DNA of 64,000 nucleotides from Clostridia bacterium (GTDB taxonomy: Bacteria > Bacillota > Clostridia > RGIG6154): contig JAFQQW010000024.1 of assembly GCA_017410375.1 (NCBI GenBank), forward strand, positions 57,793 to 121,792. The letters run 5' to 3'. Below are positions 17,323 to 26,105 of this stretch, one piece after another. A program made the position numbers and the translations under genes. Under the pieces are notes generated by a model that saw nothing but the letters and a program-made list of their open reading frames with translations, was not told the DNA's origin and ran no database searches. Position 1 is the stretch's first letter; each line of letters begins with the position of its first letter.

Positions 17323-18030
17323 TTACAGATACATACTGTTGTTATACTTTGTAGGTAAGCCTTCTTTATACAAATGCGAATCGTTTGAAAGCATCAGCAT
17401 TTTTGGCACAGCTATGCCGTCTTTTTCGGCAAATTCAATGACCGTAACATCGGAATGGCTCATATCCATATGCATTGCCACAAGCGGATACGGAATATCT
17501 AAAACCGCACTTAAAAACGCAATACCAAAACCCTGATGTGCAAACATTGCAACGCGCTCATTATTAGATGCAAGCACTTTATACGTACCCGTGTTCTGTA
17601 TGTGTTCATATCCTAAAGCCTTAAAAAATCCGTTCACTTCATTTTGAACACGCTTTATACCTTTTTCATAGGGTGCAAGCTCGGGATGCGTAAACCAGTC
17701 AAATCCAAGGGATAGAACAGACGGGTCCGAAAAAAGCTTTCGGATTTGGTCGTCCCCGAAAATCCAGGTTTTCTTGCCGTTTCTTTCTACCGTAAGCTCT
17801 GCCCAGGCTAAGTTTTCGTTAGCAAATTCTAAGGTTGTAATCTCCTTTTTTAACATTTCCGCTGTTGGCGTGGCAGTTAAAATTGCACGATTTGAAGTGG
17901 ATGCAAAAATCTTGTCCAGCCCGTGCTGAGAAAGTCTCCTGCCTACCGCTTCTGCCTGCCTGTGCCCAAGTGGCGTTAAGGAATCCGGATTATAAATCGG
18001 ATCTCCGTGTCGTACATAGTAAAAAATCAT
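17323..18030 (-). CDS. Histidine phosphatase family protein
   Basis: 235 residues. YVRHGDP is the phosphohistidine RHG motif and SLTPLGHRQAEAVGRRL follows as in phosphoglycerate-mutase-like phosphatases. The second catalytic His lies in VAMFAHQGFG. Its start overlaps the stop of the upstream serine hydrolase gene (ATGA), showing translational coupling. The family removes phosphate from small metabolites or proteins; this member is somewhat long and its substrate is unknown. A different histidine phosphatase lies at 23.3 kb. Confidence 0.85.
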   Translation of the reverse strand: MIFYYVRHGDPIYNPDSLTPLGHRQAEAVGRRLSQHGLDKIFASTSNRAILTATPTAEMLKKEITTLEFANENLAWAELTVERNGKKTWIFGDDQIRKLFSDPSVLSLGFDWFTHPELAPYEKGIKRVQNEVNGFFKALGYEHIQNTGTYKVLASNNERVAMFAHQGFGIAFLSAVLDIPYPLVAMHMDMSHSDVTVIEFAEKDGIAVPKMLMLSNDSHLYKEGLPTKYNNSMYL

Positions 18031-19052
18031 CTTTTTCCCTCCAAATCTGTTTTAATTGCATTGTGTATGTCCTGACGCATCTGCATTACAATATTATACT
18101 TTTCAGTACCGTATTTTTCGGAAATCGAAATGGTTGCGTCCGACAAAATGATAACATACAAACCGCTTTTAACGTCTAAAAATACCGATTGCCCGGTATG
18201 TCCGCAATGCCCTATGCTCCCTTTCGGAAAAAGAGAGCCTGTCTGGCTGTACTTTTCATCTACATATAAAAAACCCAGGGCTCTTGAATCTGCACAAGCT
18301 TCTGTATAGTTTTTTGTTGCCTTTAAAAACAGCTCTTCGGAAAAAAGCGGTGCACCTTTACGCAGTAACATTTCAACGAATTTAGTTGCATCTTCCACAC
18401 AGGAAAAGAGACCCGCATTTCCTGCAACACCGCCCAAGAATTTGCAGTTGTAATCGTTCACAATTCCTCTTTCCGCTTCGCTTACGTTGCTGTTTACCAC
18501 ATTGTCTTTTTGAGTTGGCAGGAAAGATGAAAATTGCAGTTTGAGTGGGTTTGCAATATACTTTGTAAATAAAGTATCCAGCCTTTCGCCGAAAACCTGT
18601 TCTAGGATTTTTCCAAGTAATATGTATCCGGGACAGCTGTATAACGTATCGCTCCCGATTTTAACGTCTGACGGAATTTTTAGTATAAATTCAGCAATAT
18701 TTTCGTAGGTGTTCCCGTCTACCACAAGATTTTTGTGTCCGATGCCCATGGTATGGGTCAGCAAATGCAAAACAGACATCTCTTTTTTATCTTCGGGAAC
18801 GGGGTAAAACTGCGACACCTTATCCGTAAGCTTCAAGAGCCCTTTATCCAAAGCAATATAACAAAGCACTGTGGTTGCCATAACCTTTGTAACCGATGCC
18901 ATATCAAAAAGTGTATGACAGTTAAGCTCCGTTTCGGAGGATTTGTATATTTCGGCAAAGGTTTTGCCGTTTTTCCCAACCTTCACCGCAATGTTTCTTA
19001 AATGCCCCTGCTCCATGTATTTTGCAATGCAGTCCTTTGTATGTTTCATCAT
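18027..19052 (-). CDS. Beta-lactamase-family serine hydrolase
   Basis: 341 residues. Catalytic SxxK is SVTK in FDMASVTKVM, followed by a YSCPGY segment (Tyr of the YxN-like motif) and GHCGHTGQS in place of KTG/HTG. These features fit class C beta-lactamase/esterase EstB-type or DD-peptidase-like hydrolases. There is no evident signal peptide, so it may act in the cytoplasm, unlike penicillin-binding proteins. AAGGAAAG precedes the start. It leads the operon serine hydrolase, phosphatase, ABC exporter, nucleoside hydrolase; the shared purpose is unclear. Confidence 0.85.
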   Translation of the reverse strand: MMKHTKDCIAKYMEQGHLRNIAVKVGKNGKTFAEIYKSSETELNCHTLFDMASVTKVMATTVLCYIALDKGLLKLTDKVSQFYPVPEDKKEMSVLHLLTHTMGIGHKNLVVDGNTYENIAEFILKIPSDVKIGSDTLYSCPGYILLGKILEQVFGERLDTLFTKYIANPLKLQFSSFLPTQKDNVVNSNVSEAERGIVNDYNCKFLGGVAGNAGLFSCVEDATKFVEMLLRKGAPLFSEELFLKATKNYTEACADSRALGFLYVDEKYSQTGSLFPKGSIGHCGHTGQSVFLDVKSGLYVIILSDATISISEKYGTEKYNIVMQMRQDIHNAIKTDLEGKR

Positions 19053-19099
19053 AATAACACTTTCCTTATTGTTTCATAAGCACATTTACAGCAATAAAA

Positions 19100-20536
19100 C
19101 TATACATTAACCGAATAGTCCTTTTTAAATCCATGCGCACCGTAAATTTGCCATTTTCCTACACCAAGTCTTTGCAGAACCGCTTTTCTTTCTTCTGCAC
19201 AAAGCGTAGGGTTGGTATCCACAGATGTCATAAGGATAGGCGCATATTGATTATATTCTGCCTGCTCTCGTGTTAATCCGTGGACGTTAATATAAATATC
19301 ACCGGTAAATGCAATGTGATTCCGATAGTCAATCAGAACGATTTCACCGGGAAGGTGTCCGCCCTGCCCCTCATATACCTCAAAATGGAGTTCTCCGAAC
19401 TCAAAAAAGCCAATTTGCGTGAGCGGTTCCGCGAGATTCTCCACATTATTCCACAATGCCGTAACCTTATCGGGATTAACCGTTTTATAAGAAGTAAGTA
19501 ATTTACAAATATTGATATATGGTTTGTGTAGGGAATTTTCCTCTCGATATCCGTTTTTTCCGTTATATTCTTTCCTTAGGCACATTGCTGTTTTATGGCT
19601 GGCAAGAATCTCATCAAACACAGGCAACAGTCCGCAATGGTCAACATCCGCATGTGTTATAAGTATTGTTTTTTTAATATCGTTAAATTCAGGTATAATA
19701 TCTTTAAATATGCTTAGCATTTCTTCTGTATAACAAGCATACCCACTGTCTATAAACAAATATTTTCCGTCACTGTTTATAATGATTGTGTTACTTCCGC
19801 AAGGCGGTTCTATCAATATTATTTCGGTTTTTTCAGTGATTTTGTGTTTCGTTATACGCGGAGAAAAATTTGTTCCTTTTGATGCCCCGAGTAATTCTGC
19901 AAATTTGCTGATACTGTCAAAGGTACGATATGGAGACAACCCCTGCTCGTCCAACGTCTGCATGGCAAGATTTACATGTACTAAAAGTTCTTTGCTTATA
20001 TCAGTGTCTAACCCCATAGTCTGCGCCAGACCCATAACATAGGTATTGTAAAAAATACTGTTATCATAAACCTTTTCTGAACTGTTGTAGTCTATCATTC
20101 GAACTTTACATATTTTTTCGACTTCTTTCAAAAATTCAGATATTTTTTGCGAATCATCCACATACAAGCCCATCTTAAAATACTGATAATTTGTTCCATT
20201 CTCCTGTGAACTTATATAAGATATGTTAAAATTAAACCTGTCAATAAGCGTCAAAACATCGGTAACGCTTCCGGGAACATCTTTAAGACAGAACTCCAAT
20301 AAAACAATGCTTGTTTTGGCGTTGTTATTTTGAAGATAACCAATCTTTTCAAGTTCTCTGTCTGCTTTTTTAAGCTGTTCCTCAGTTCCTTCTGCATCTA
20401 TAAATAACGTATGCGAATCTACTGCCTTGTTATAGCTTACACGCGTAATATTAATTCCCAATGCCGAGAAGCACTTGCTCGCTTTCAAAAACGCACCAAT
20501 ACGGTTTGGCATGGATGTTATATATGTTTTTTTCAT
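19100..20536 (-). CDS. Tandem ACT domains fused to a metallo-beta-lactamase-fold hydrolase
   Basis: 478 residues from ATG 20536, preceded by GGGAGG. Two ACT-type ligand-binding modules come first (~1-70: MPNRIGAFLKASKCFSALGINITR; ~75-150: KDVPGSVTDVLTLIDRFNFNISY), then a helical linker. The metallo-beta-lactamase domain (~245-478) follows, with ITHADVDHCGLLP as the HxDxDH metal motif, a GGHLPGE histidine and the later FTGD aspartate. The ACT pair suggests control by an amino acid, as in feedback-regulated enzymes. The hydrolase substrate is unknown. The gene is A/T-rich like its neighbours to 23 kb, and its 5' region contains one copy of a palindromic direct repeat. Confidence 0.8.
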   Translation of the reverse strand: MKKTYITSMPNRIGAFLKASKCFSALGINITRVSYNKAVDSHTLFIDAEGTEEQLKKADRELEKIGYLQNNNAKTSIVLLEFCLKDVPGSVTDVLTLIDRFNFNISYISSQENGTNYQYFKMGLYVDDSQKISEFLKEVEKICKVRMIDYNSSEKVYDNSIFYNTYVMGLAQTMGLDTDISKELLVHVNLAMQTLDEQGLSPYRTFDSISKFAELLGASKGTNFSPRITKHKITEKTEIILIEPPCGSNTIIINSDGKYLFIDSGYACYTEEMLSIFKDIIPEFNDIKKTILITHADVDHCGLLPVFDEILASHKTAMCLRKEYNGKNGYREENSLHKPYINICKLLTSYKTVNPDKVTALWNNVENLAEPLTQIGFFEFGELHFEVYEGQGGHLPGEIVLIDYRNHIAFTGDIYINVHGLTREQAEYNQYAPILMTSVDTNPTLCAEERKAVLQRLGVGKWQIYGAHGFKKDYSVNV

Positions 20537-20560
20537 GCATTTTCCTCCCTTTCGCCAAAA

Positions 20561-20608
20561 TTCGACAATCTTTATATAAAGACAGTATAATCTAGATGCC
20601 AATGTTTA
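20561..20608. repeat. Direct repeat copy 1 (palindrome-containing)
   Basis: A 48-nt sequence nearly identical to 22628-22675, holding the near-palindrome CTTTATATAAAG and the shared TAGATGCC tail. It lies between the lyase stop (20609) and the start of the ACT-MBL gene (20536). Confidence 0.85.
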
Positions 20609-22543
20609 TTATATCTGTGGCTCAACAAACTTGTATACGGAACCATCCGAAAAACAAATCTCTACTTCTCTGTTATTTAAATCATCCGATGCTTTTATGC
20701 AGACAATTTCACATTCTTTACCGCCATCAGGATAGATAAGTGTTACAAACCTTGCTTTATCACATTTTTTCAAATAACTCAAATTATATATCGGTCTGTA
20801 ATCCCCCTGAACTGTGCTGTCAGCAATCCATCCCTGCATCTTTTCTGATACTTTTCCTCTTGAAATTTCCATCTGCGTTTCGCTATTGTTATTAACAAAA
20901 ATATGGAGTGTGTTCGCCTTTACATCTGTATCTTTTACATCTATGGAATCAGCATCAAGATGCCACATAATCTCATATGAATGTTCACTACTTCCTTCAA
21001 ACCTATCGCACACTATCAAAAAAGGATTTAAATTCTTATGCTTTTTCACATAGTATACATTTCTTCTGTGTGTAGCAATCTTATCGGCGTTCTCGCCGTA
21101 CCCCTCATCATATACGGCACTCAACGCATCAAGCTCATCTGTAAGGTGGAATTTCAAATTGCTTTTTTCTGTGATTGCACCATCCCACTTATAATCTTTT
21201 CTTCTGTTTTGTCCCATTCCGTCCACACATCCGGTATTGTGTGCGAAGGTTGATTTAACATATTTTCGCATCGGAGAATCATCATATGCATAACTATTTC
21301 CCTCACACAGGGTCTGATACCCATCCGCAAAAAATGTTAATGAAAGTTTATCCTCATGCTGATGTCCGGCTCCAAATACGCCACCGTCAAAGAACACAAA
21401 ACTGTCATCGCTCCCATATCCGCTTCTCAGGGTTGCCAATCCGGGATATTCAAACACATAGGATTTTTCCTTCGGCTCATCAGCTTCTTTCCCCAAAACC
21501 CACTTAAAATACGCATTATTCTCAAAAAGTCCTTCCGATAGTTTAATTACCTTTTTTACATCCATAAAAGAGCCGTCATTTATACATGGAGATTTTCGGT
21601 CAGGACGCATAAATCTTACATAAAACATAAGCATTTTTTCAACAGCATCAAGCATTTTTTGCGGAACACTTTTCCCGTACCCATTGCAAAGTTTTATCGG
21701 TTTTATGTAGTTTAATATCGTAACATACTGATAATCTGTCGTGAGTTCAAACTGCGCTCCGTCGGGATAGATTTGCAAATCAATACATCTCATAAAACTG
21801 TCCATACAAAAATCAAACCACTTCTGTGAATCTTTAAAGAACGGATATATAATGCTTATATGCATTAATCCGTTCAGTTCCATCAAAAACCAGTTGCTCA
21901 TCTTATGTTGACCTGTATTATCATTATACAATCTGTTTGCGTGTTCCCACACAGATTTCGTCCAATCTACCAAGACATTGTCAGGTAGAGCATCATAAAA
22001 ACTATGAATAATTTCCGGCCATTTTAATCCCTGACGAATACCACATTCTATAGTTCTCCAACAGACAGTTTCCCATCCCGATGTTCCAACAGGAGGTGCT
22101 ATTGCCTGTTCAAGCCAGCTCTCAAACAATTCAACAAACGCATCCACATATTTTTTATCCTTTGTAATACGGTATGCTCTTGCTAAATTCAACCATTCTT
22201 CGTGACGGTTTAATTGCCATGGCCACTCACGGTAATCATTATCTGTAGGATTAAACTCCCAGTCAACTTTTTCACCTTTAAAATCATAACCTTTTCCACA
22301 TGACACCATATAATGACGACAAGCGTTCTCTGCTTTATCAATCACTTTTTCCGGGTCAAAGGTTTCACCCTTTATGACATCAAAAAAAATCTCAGGCTTT
22401 ATTATTTTACGAAAATAATCAGCAAAAATTTCTCTGCATTTCAAAAAATCTTCCTGTTGGATATATTTTTCACAATCAACTATTTTGTTGATTGTTGACA
22501 TATCTATTAATTCACAAAAAAATTTTCTATCACTTATTTTCAT
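20609..22543 (-). CDS. Heparinase II/III-family polysaccharide lyase, cytoplasmic
   Basis: 644 residues from ATG 22543 (GAGG at 9 nt); an in-frame TTG five codons upstream is less likely. The N-terminal half is an alpha/alpha toroid rich in W/Y (WEFNPTDNDYREWPWQLNRHEEW, GWETVCWRTIECGIR, SNWFLMELNG). The C-terminal half is the Hepar_II_III beta-sandwich with GAGHQHEDKLSLTFFADGY and the FAHNT motif. His and Tyr in these stretches are the usual lyase residues. No signal peptide is seen, so it should cleave oligosaccharides after uptake, probably uronate-containing ones. That would feed KDG to the kdgK/eda genes at 24-26 kb. Exact PL family not assigned. Confidence 0.85.
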   Translation of the reverse strand: MKISDRKFFCELIDMSTINKIVDCEKYIQQEDFLKCREIFADYFRKIIKPEIFFDVIKGETFDPEKVIDKAENACRHYMVSCGKGYDFKGEKVDWEFNPTDNDYREWPWQLNRHEEWLNLARAYRITKDKKYVDAFVELFESWLEQAIAPPVGTSGWETVCWRTIECGIRQGLKWPEIIHSFYDALPDNVLVDWTKSVWEHANRLYNDNTGQHKMSNWFLMELNGLMHISIIYPFFKDSQKWFDFCMDSFMRCIDLQIYPDGAQFELTTDYQYVTILNYIKPIKLCNGYGKSVPQKMLDAVEKMLMFYVRFMRPDRKSPCINDGSFMDVKKVIKLSEGLFENNAYFKWVLGKEADEPKEKSYVFEYPGLATLRSGYGSDDSFVFFDGGVFGAGHQHEDKLSLTFFADGYQTLCEGNSYAYDDSPMRKYVKSTFAHNTGCVDGMGQNRRKDYKWDGAITEKSNLKFHLTDELDALSAVYDEGYGENADKIATHRRNVYYVKKHKNLNPFLIVCDRFEGSSEHSYEIMWHLDADSIDVKDTDVKANTLHIFVNNNSETQMEISRGKVSEKMQGWIADSTVQGDYRPIYNLSYLKKCDKARFVTLIYPDGGKECEIVCIKASDDLNNREVEICFSDGSVYKFVEPQI

Positions 22544-22627
22544 TTCAGTGTACCTCAATTTTTCTTCATATTTATTTTTATAAATGATTTATTCCAAGTC
22601 AACAATCTCTTAATTATTTCAAACTAT

Positions 22628-22675
22628 TTCGACAGTCTTTATATAAAGACTGTATAAACTAGATGCCGATGTTTT
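22628..22675. repeat. Direct repeat copy 2 with perfect 20-bp palindrome
   Basis: Second copy of the 48-nt repeat, about 2.07 kb from the first in the same orientation. Its centre CAGTCTTTATATAAAGACTG is a perfect palindrome. It abuts the stop of the small membrane-protein gene and lies about 85 nt upstream of the lyase start. Confidence 0.85.
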
Positions 22676-23088
22676 TATGCTCTCAACATAAAAAATACCA
22701 AAATTATCATTGCAACAAAAGCAGGAATTGGCAAAAATTGAATAACAAAACTAAATCTGCTCTTTCCTCTTTTTCTTGCTACTACCGATGTAAAAATGCT
22801 GGCAATTGATATAATTGGAATAGAAAGACCTATATATACAACTATATTTAAAAGCAATTTTTTTAAATCTGAATAATTTGTCGTAGGAGCATCTGCAAAA
22901 AATACTGTGAACATTCCTATCAATGACAATGGTATGTATATAACTGACAATATTATATTCAAAGTTACACCTTTTTTATCAATAGAATTATATTCATATC
23001 CGTTTTTCTTTGGCATTAATAAAGCTATTAACAACACGATTACTGCCAATATTTTCAAAATATCAATTATACTAATGTTTAATTCCAT
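22675..23088 (-). CDS. Small integral membrane protein of unknown function
   Basis: 137 residues with four hydrophobic stretches (~8-26, ~44-64, ~78-103, ~112-134) and a short charged loop after the first (KKNGYEYNSIDKKG). AAAGGAAG precedes the ATG. I recognise no family motif. It is upstream of the lyase on the same strand, separated by a 131-nt spacer that contains a repeat copy, so co-transcription is possible but not shown. The A/T-rich codon use matches the lyase and the ACT-MBL gene. Confidence 0.65.
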   Translation of the reverse strand: MELNISIIDILKILAVIVLLIALLMPKKNGYEYNSIDKKGVTLNIILSVIYIPLSLIGMFTVFFADAPTTNYSDLKKLLLNIVVYIGLSIPIISIASIFTSVVARKRGKSRFSFVIQFLPIPAFVAMIILVFFMLRA

Positions 23089-23106
23089 TTATACCACTTC
23101 CTTTCA

Positions 23107-23237
23107 AAGGCTTCTCCTTGAGGAGAGGCTCCGCCGTAGGCGGTGGTGAGGTGTAGATTGCGAAAGCAATCGTTATTCCTTTCCACCTCATCCGAGTTGC
23201 TCTGCAACCCACCTTCCCCTCAAGGGGAAGGCTTTTT
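23107..23237. repeat. Palindrome-rich intergenic repeat element (MITE-like)
   Basis: About 130 nt made of successive hairpins: TTCTCCTTGAGGAG, CCGCCGTAGGCGG, GATTGCGAAAGCAATC, GTTGCTCTGCAAC and CTTCCCCTCAAGGGGAAG. It is more GC-rich than the surrounding DNA. Its ends (GGCTTCTCCTTGAG and the reverse of CTCAAGGGGAAGGC) are inverted relatives of each other. Elements of this look are dispersed in many clostridial genomes; mobility by a transposase in trans is an inference. Confidence 0.65.
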
Positions 23238-23300
23238 TGATTTCGACATCTTTCAACACTCTTACTAGATTCAAGCCAAGTTAAAACTGAAAACTCGAGT

Positions 23301-23942
23301 TCAGACATTCGACGGGAGTTCGGTTTTAAGCTCTGCTAAGTGTGCGTCCTGGCTTACTGCGACTATTTTCCAGGTGTTATTGTTAAATGCAAAAACCGTT
23401 ACTGATGCATTGGACACCCACGGAATGTTTTCCATTTCTTCAACCGACCCACTTTGGATTATACTTTGCGCTGCACGGATAGGGGTTGCATGGGTTGCAA
23501 TGGCCACAGTTTTTCCGTCATTTTCTTCGGCGATTTTGGTAAGTGTCTGCATAATTCTGTCGCCAAGCTGTTTTACCGTTTCGCCGCCGTCACAGCCGGC
23601 TTTACCTATATGATTCATCCACACAGCATACGACTCAGGAAATTCTATGCATAACTCGCTGAATTTCTCGCCTTCCCACTTTCCGGCAAAAATTTCGCGA
23701 AGATTTTTATCTTTTTCAACCGTCAGACCGGTTTCTTCTGCCAGGCACAAAGCCGTTTTATAAGCGCGCTGTAAGTCGCTGGAATAGATTTTTTCCACCT
23801 TATAATTTTCCGCAATAAACTTTGCGGTTGCCTGTGCCTGTTTTACACCTTTATTCTGCAAATCCGGGTCAATCTGACCTGCAAATATGCCTTGTCGGTT
23901 TGCTTCACTTTCACCGTGTCGGATTAAAATCAATGTTGTCAC
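23301..23942 (-). CDS. Histidine phosphatase family protein (phosphoglycerate mutase-like)
   Basis: 213 residues starting at GTG 23942. LILIRHGESEANRQGIFAGQIDPDLQNKG is the classic RHGES motif, SSDLQRAYKTA the second conserved region, REIFAGKWEGEKF the third, and AIATHATPIRA holds the second catalytic His. Length and motifs fit the cobalamin/alpha-ribazole phosphatase and general metabolite phosphatase group; no cobalamin genes are nearby, so the substrate stays open. The ribosome site is weak. It lies alone between the palindromic repeat and the eda terminator. Confidence 0.87.
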   Translation of the reverse strand: MTTLILIRHGESEANRQGIFAGQIDPDLQNKGVKQAQATAKFIAENYKVEKIYSSDLQRAYKTALCLAEETGLTVEKDKNLREIFAGKWEGEKFSELCIEFPESYAVWMNHIGKAGCDGGETVKQLGDRIMQTLTKIAEENDGKTVAIATHATPIRAAQSIIQSGSVEEMENIPWVSNASVTVFAFNNNTWKIVAVSQDAHLAELKTELPSNV

Positions 23943-24028
23943 TTTTTATCGCTCGCTTTCTGTTTTCTCAATTATTTAACTAACTATATATTTTATCATA
24001 AAATACGTATTTTTTCAACAATAAAAAC

Positions 24029-24058
24029 AAAAAAAGGCAAGCTTTGCTTGCCTTTTTA
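24029..24058 (-). terminator. Terminator of the kdgK-eda operon
   Basis: 12-bp stem AAAAAGGCAAGC/GCTTGCCTTTTT with a 3-nt loop, 8 nt beyond the eda stop codon. Confidence 0.85.
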
Positions 24059-24065
24059 AGGTTCA

Positions 24066-25031
24066 TTATTTTTTCTGCATCAGATGTATGCCAAAACCGC
24101 CGAATTCTTCTGCCAGATAGATAAACTTTCTGGTGCCGTCATCGTTAAATGTAGCACTTTCTTCGTTGAATTTCACACCGCGGAGACCTAAGTGATAAAT
24201 TGCACGTTCTACATTGTTGGTAAGGATTGCAATGTGTCCGCATTTGCCGGGGCCTTTGGACTTCATCACTTCAAACTGAGAGGTTACAAATACGCTCTTT
24301 GCGGTATCCTTTTCGAGGGGCTTACCCAAAAGCATTGCAAACATTTCTGCTGTTTTCTTCGCTTCTGCATCGTTATCACTGTTGATACCGATGTGTGCAA
24401 TTTCAAGACCGAGCATGGTGTCTACCGACTGCTTGGTGAGCTTTACGATTTCATCCCAGTTTTCTTCGTCGATATAGCTTTCTTTTACCATGAAGCTACC
24501 GCCACAAGCCAAGATTTTCTTGTTTGCGAGGTATTCGTTCACGTTATCCAAAGAAACACCGCCGGTGGGCATGAATTTTACGTTGCCGTAAGGTGCGGAC
24601 ATTGCCTTGATTTTAGCCAGACCGCCACTCTGCTCTGCCGGGAAAAATTTTACTACATCCAGACCCAATTCCAGAGCACCTTCAATTTCAGAAGGTGTGG
24701 TGCAGCCCGGAAGGGGTGTTACACCGTTATCCAGGCACCATTTAACCACTTTGGGGTTAAAGCCGGGGCTTACGATAAATTTTGCACCTGCGTTTAAGGC
24801 ACGCTGTGCCTGTTCAATGGTAAGTACTGTACCTGCACCAACCAACATATCGGGATATGCGGTGGAAATGGCACGGATAGCATCTTCAGCCGCATCGGTT
24901 CTGAAAGTAACCTCAGCTGCCGCAAGACCGCCTTCGATTAAAGCTTTAGCCAGCGGTACCGCTTTGCTTGCGTCATTGATTTTAATAACCGGAATAATAC
25001 CGATATTATAAACTTCCTGTAAAATGTTCAT
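24066..25031 (-). CDS. eda: KDPG/KHG aldolase fused to a C-terminal VOC (glyoxalase-like) domain
   Basis: 321 residues from ATG 25031 (GGGAGG upstream). Residues ~1-215 are a full class I KDPG aldolase: IIPVIKI, AAAEVTFRTDAAEDAI, VGAGTVLT, FIVSPGFN, PLPGCTTPSEI, the Schiff-base region VKFFPAEQSGG and FMPTGGVSLDNV. Plain Eda proteins end there; this one continues with ~105 residues of vicinal-oxygen-chelate type (LEIAHIGINSDN near the start, CGHIAILTNNVERAIYHL, FGGFGIHLMQKK). The aldolase splits 2-keto-3-deoxy-6-phosphogluconate to pyruvate and glyceraldehyde-3-phosphate. The VOC extension may shape specificity or assist isomerisation, which is speculative. It follows kdgK by 19 nt. Confidence 0.92.
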   Translation of the reverse strand: MNILQEVYNIGIIPVIKINDASKAVPLAKALIEGGLAAAEVTFRTDAAEDAIRAISTAYPDMLVGAGTVLTIEQAQRALNAGAKFIVSPGFNPKVVKWCLDNGVTPLPGCTTPSEIEGALELGLDVVKFFPAEQSGGLAKIKAMSAPYGNVKFMPTGGVSLDNVNEYLANKKILACGGSFMVKESYIDEENWDEIVKLTKQSVDTMLGLEIAHIGINSDNDAEAKKTAEMFAMLLGKPLEKDTAKSVFVTSQFEVMKSKGPGKCGHIAILTNNVERAIYHLGLRGVKFNEESATFNDDGTRKFIYLAEEFGGFGIHLMQKK

Positions 25032-25050
25032 TGATTTATCCTCCCAACAA

Positions 25051-26082
25051 TTATCTCTGCACACGACCGCTGCCGTCGCCGCCAACCAGATTGTCAACCT
25101 CTGCACGGGTTACAATGTTCATATCTCCGGGGATGGTGTGCTTTAATGCAGATGCCGCAACACCAAATTCTAATGCAGATTTGAAATCTTTACCGTCCAG
25201 CATACCGCAGATTACGCCTGCCGCAAAGCTGTCACCGCCACCTACACGGTCAACGATAGGTGTGATTCTGTATTCTCTGGAATGATAGAATTCTTTTGTA
25301 TCTCTGGAATAAATGCAAGCGGACCAGCCGTTATCAGATGCAGAATGAGATACACGCAAAGAAGAAATTACATATTCAAAGTTAAACTTTTCAACCATCT
25401 GTTCAAAAATGCTCTTGTAGCCTGCAAGCTCCAATTCACCGCTGGTTACATCGGTTTCACCGGGTTTGAAGCCTAATACTTTTTCCGCATCTTCTTCGTT
25501 ACCGATGCAGACATCTACATACTGCATGAGGTTGGTCATGATTCTCTGTGCCTTTTCGCTGGACCAGAGTTTCTTTCTGAAGTTTAAGTCGCAAGAAACT
25601 TTAACACCCTTTGCCTTAGCCGCTTTTAATGCAATTTCGGTCAGTTCTGCAGCCGCATCGGATACAGCGGGAGTAATGCCTGTGAAATGGAACCAGTCAC
25701 AGCCGTCAAAAATCTTATCAAATTCAAAGTCTGCCGCAACAGCGGTAGAGATAGAAGAATGTGCTCTGTCATAAACTACGTTGGATGCACGCATTGCCGC
25801 ACCGGTTTCTAAGAAATAGATACCAAGTCTTTCACCACCGCGTGCGATGTTTTCGGTCTTAACATTCATCTTGCGAAGTGCTGCAACCGCACATTCGCCA
25901 ATGGGGTTCTGCGGAACCTTGGTTACGAATTCTGCGTCATGACCGTAATTTGCCAAGGATACTGCCACATTGGCTTCACCGCCGCCGTAGCAAGCATCAA
26001 ATTCGTCTGCCTGCAAAAATCTTTCGTTGTTAGGTGTGGATAAGCGAAGCATAATTTCGCCCATTGTTACTACCTTTGCCAT
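25051..26082 (-). CDS. kdgK: 2-keto-3-deoxygluconate kinase, PfkB family
   Basis: 343 residues. The PfkB N-terminal motif appears as YGGGEANVAVSLANYGHDAEFVTKVP and the C-terminal signature as RVGGGDSFAAGVICGML, whose Asp is the catalytic base. RLGIYFLETGAAMRASNVVYDR matches KDG kinases. It phosphorylates KDG to KDPG with ATP, and the next gene encodes KDPG aldolase, so the pair forms the end of uronate or Entner-Doudoroff catabolism in the cytoplasm. The gene is divergent from an AraC regulator with a 136-nt spacer holding dyads. Confidence 0.92.
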   Translation of the reverse strand: MAKVVTMGEIMLRLSTPNNERFLQADEFDACYGGGEANVAVSLANYGHDAEFVTKVPQNPIGECAVAALRKMNVKTENIARGGERLGIYFLETGAAMRASNVVYDRAHSSISTAVAADFEFDKIFDGCDWFHFTGITPAVSDAAAELTEIALKAAKAKGVKVSCDLNFRKKLWSSEKAQRIMTNLMQYVDVCIGNEEDAEKVLGFKPGETDVTSGELELAGYKSIFEQMVEKFNFEYVISSLRVSHSASDNGWSACIYSRDTKEFYHSREYRITPIVDRVGGGDSFAAGVICGMLDGKDFKSALEFGVAASALKHTIPGDMNIVTRAEVDNLVGGDGSGRVQR

Positions 26083-26105
26083 TTTTATTTTCCCCTTTCA
26101 ATCAC

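Noticed and set aside
20561..22675. Integron-like cassette with attC-type sites
   Set aside because: The repeats follow stop codons and are palindromic, but lack the GTTRRRY/RYYYAAC core sites, and no integrase is visible.
23072..23308. 78-codon open frame across the palindromic repeat
   Set aside because: It translates the hairpin element itself; repeats of this kind often give spurious small frames.
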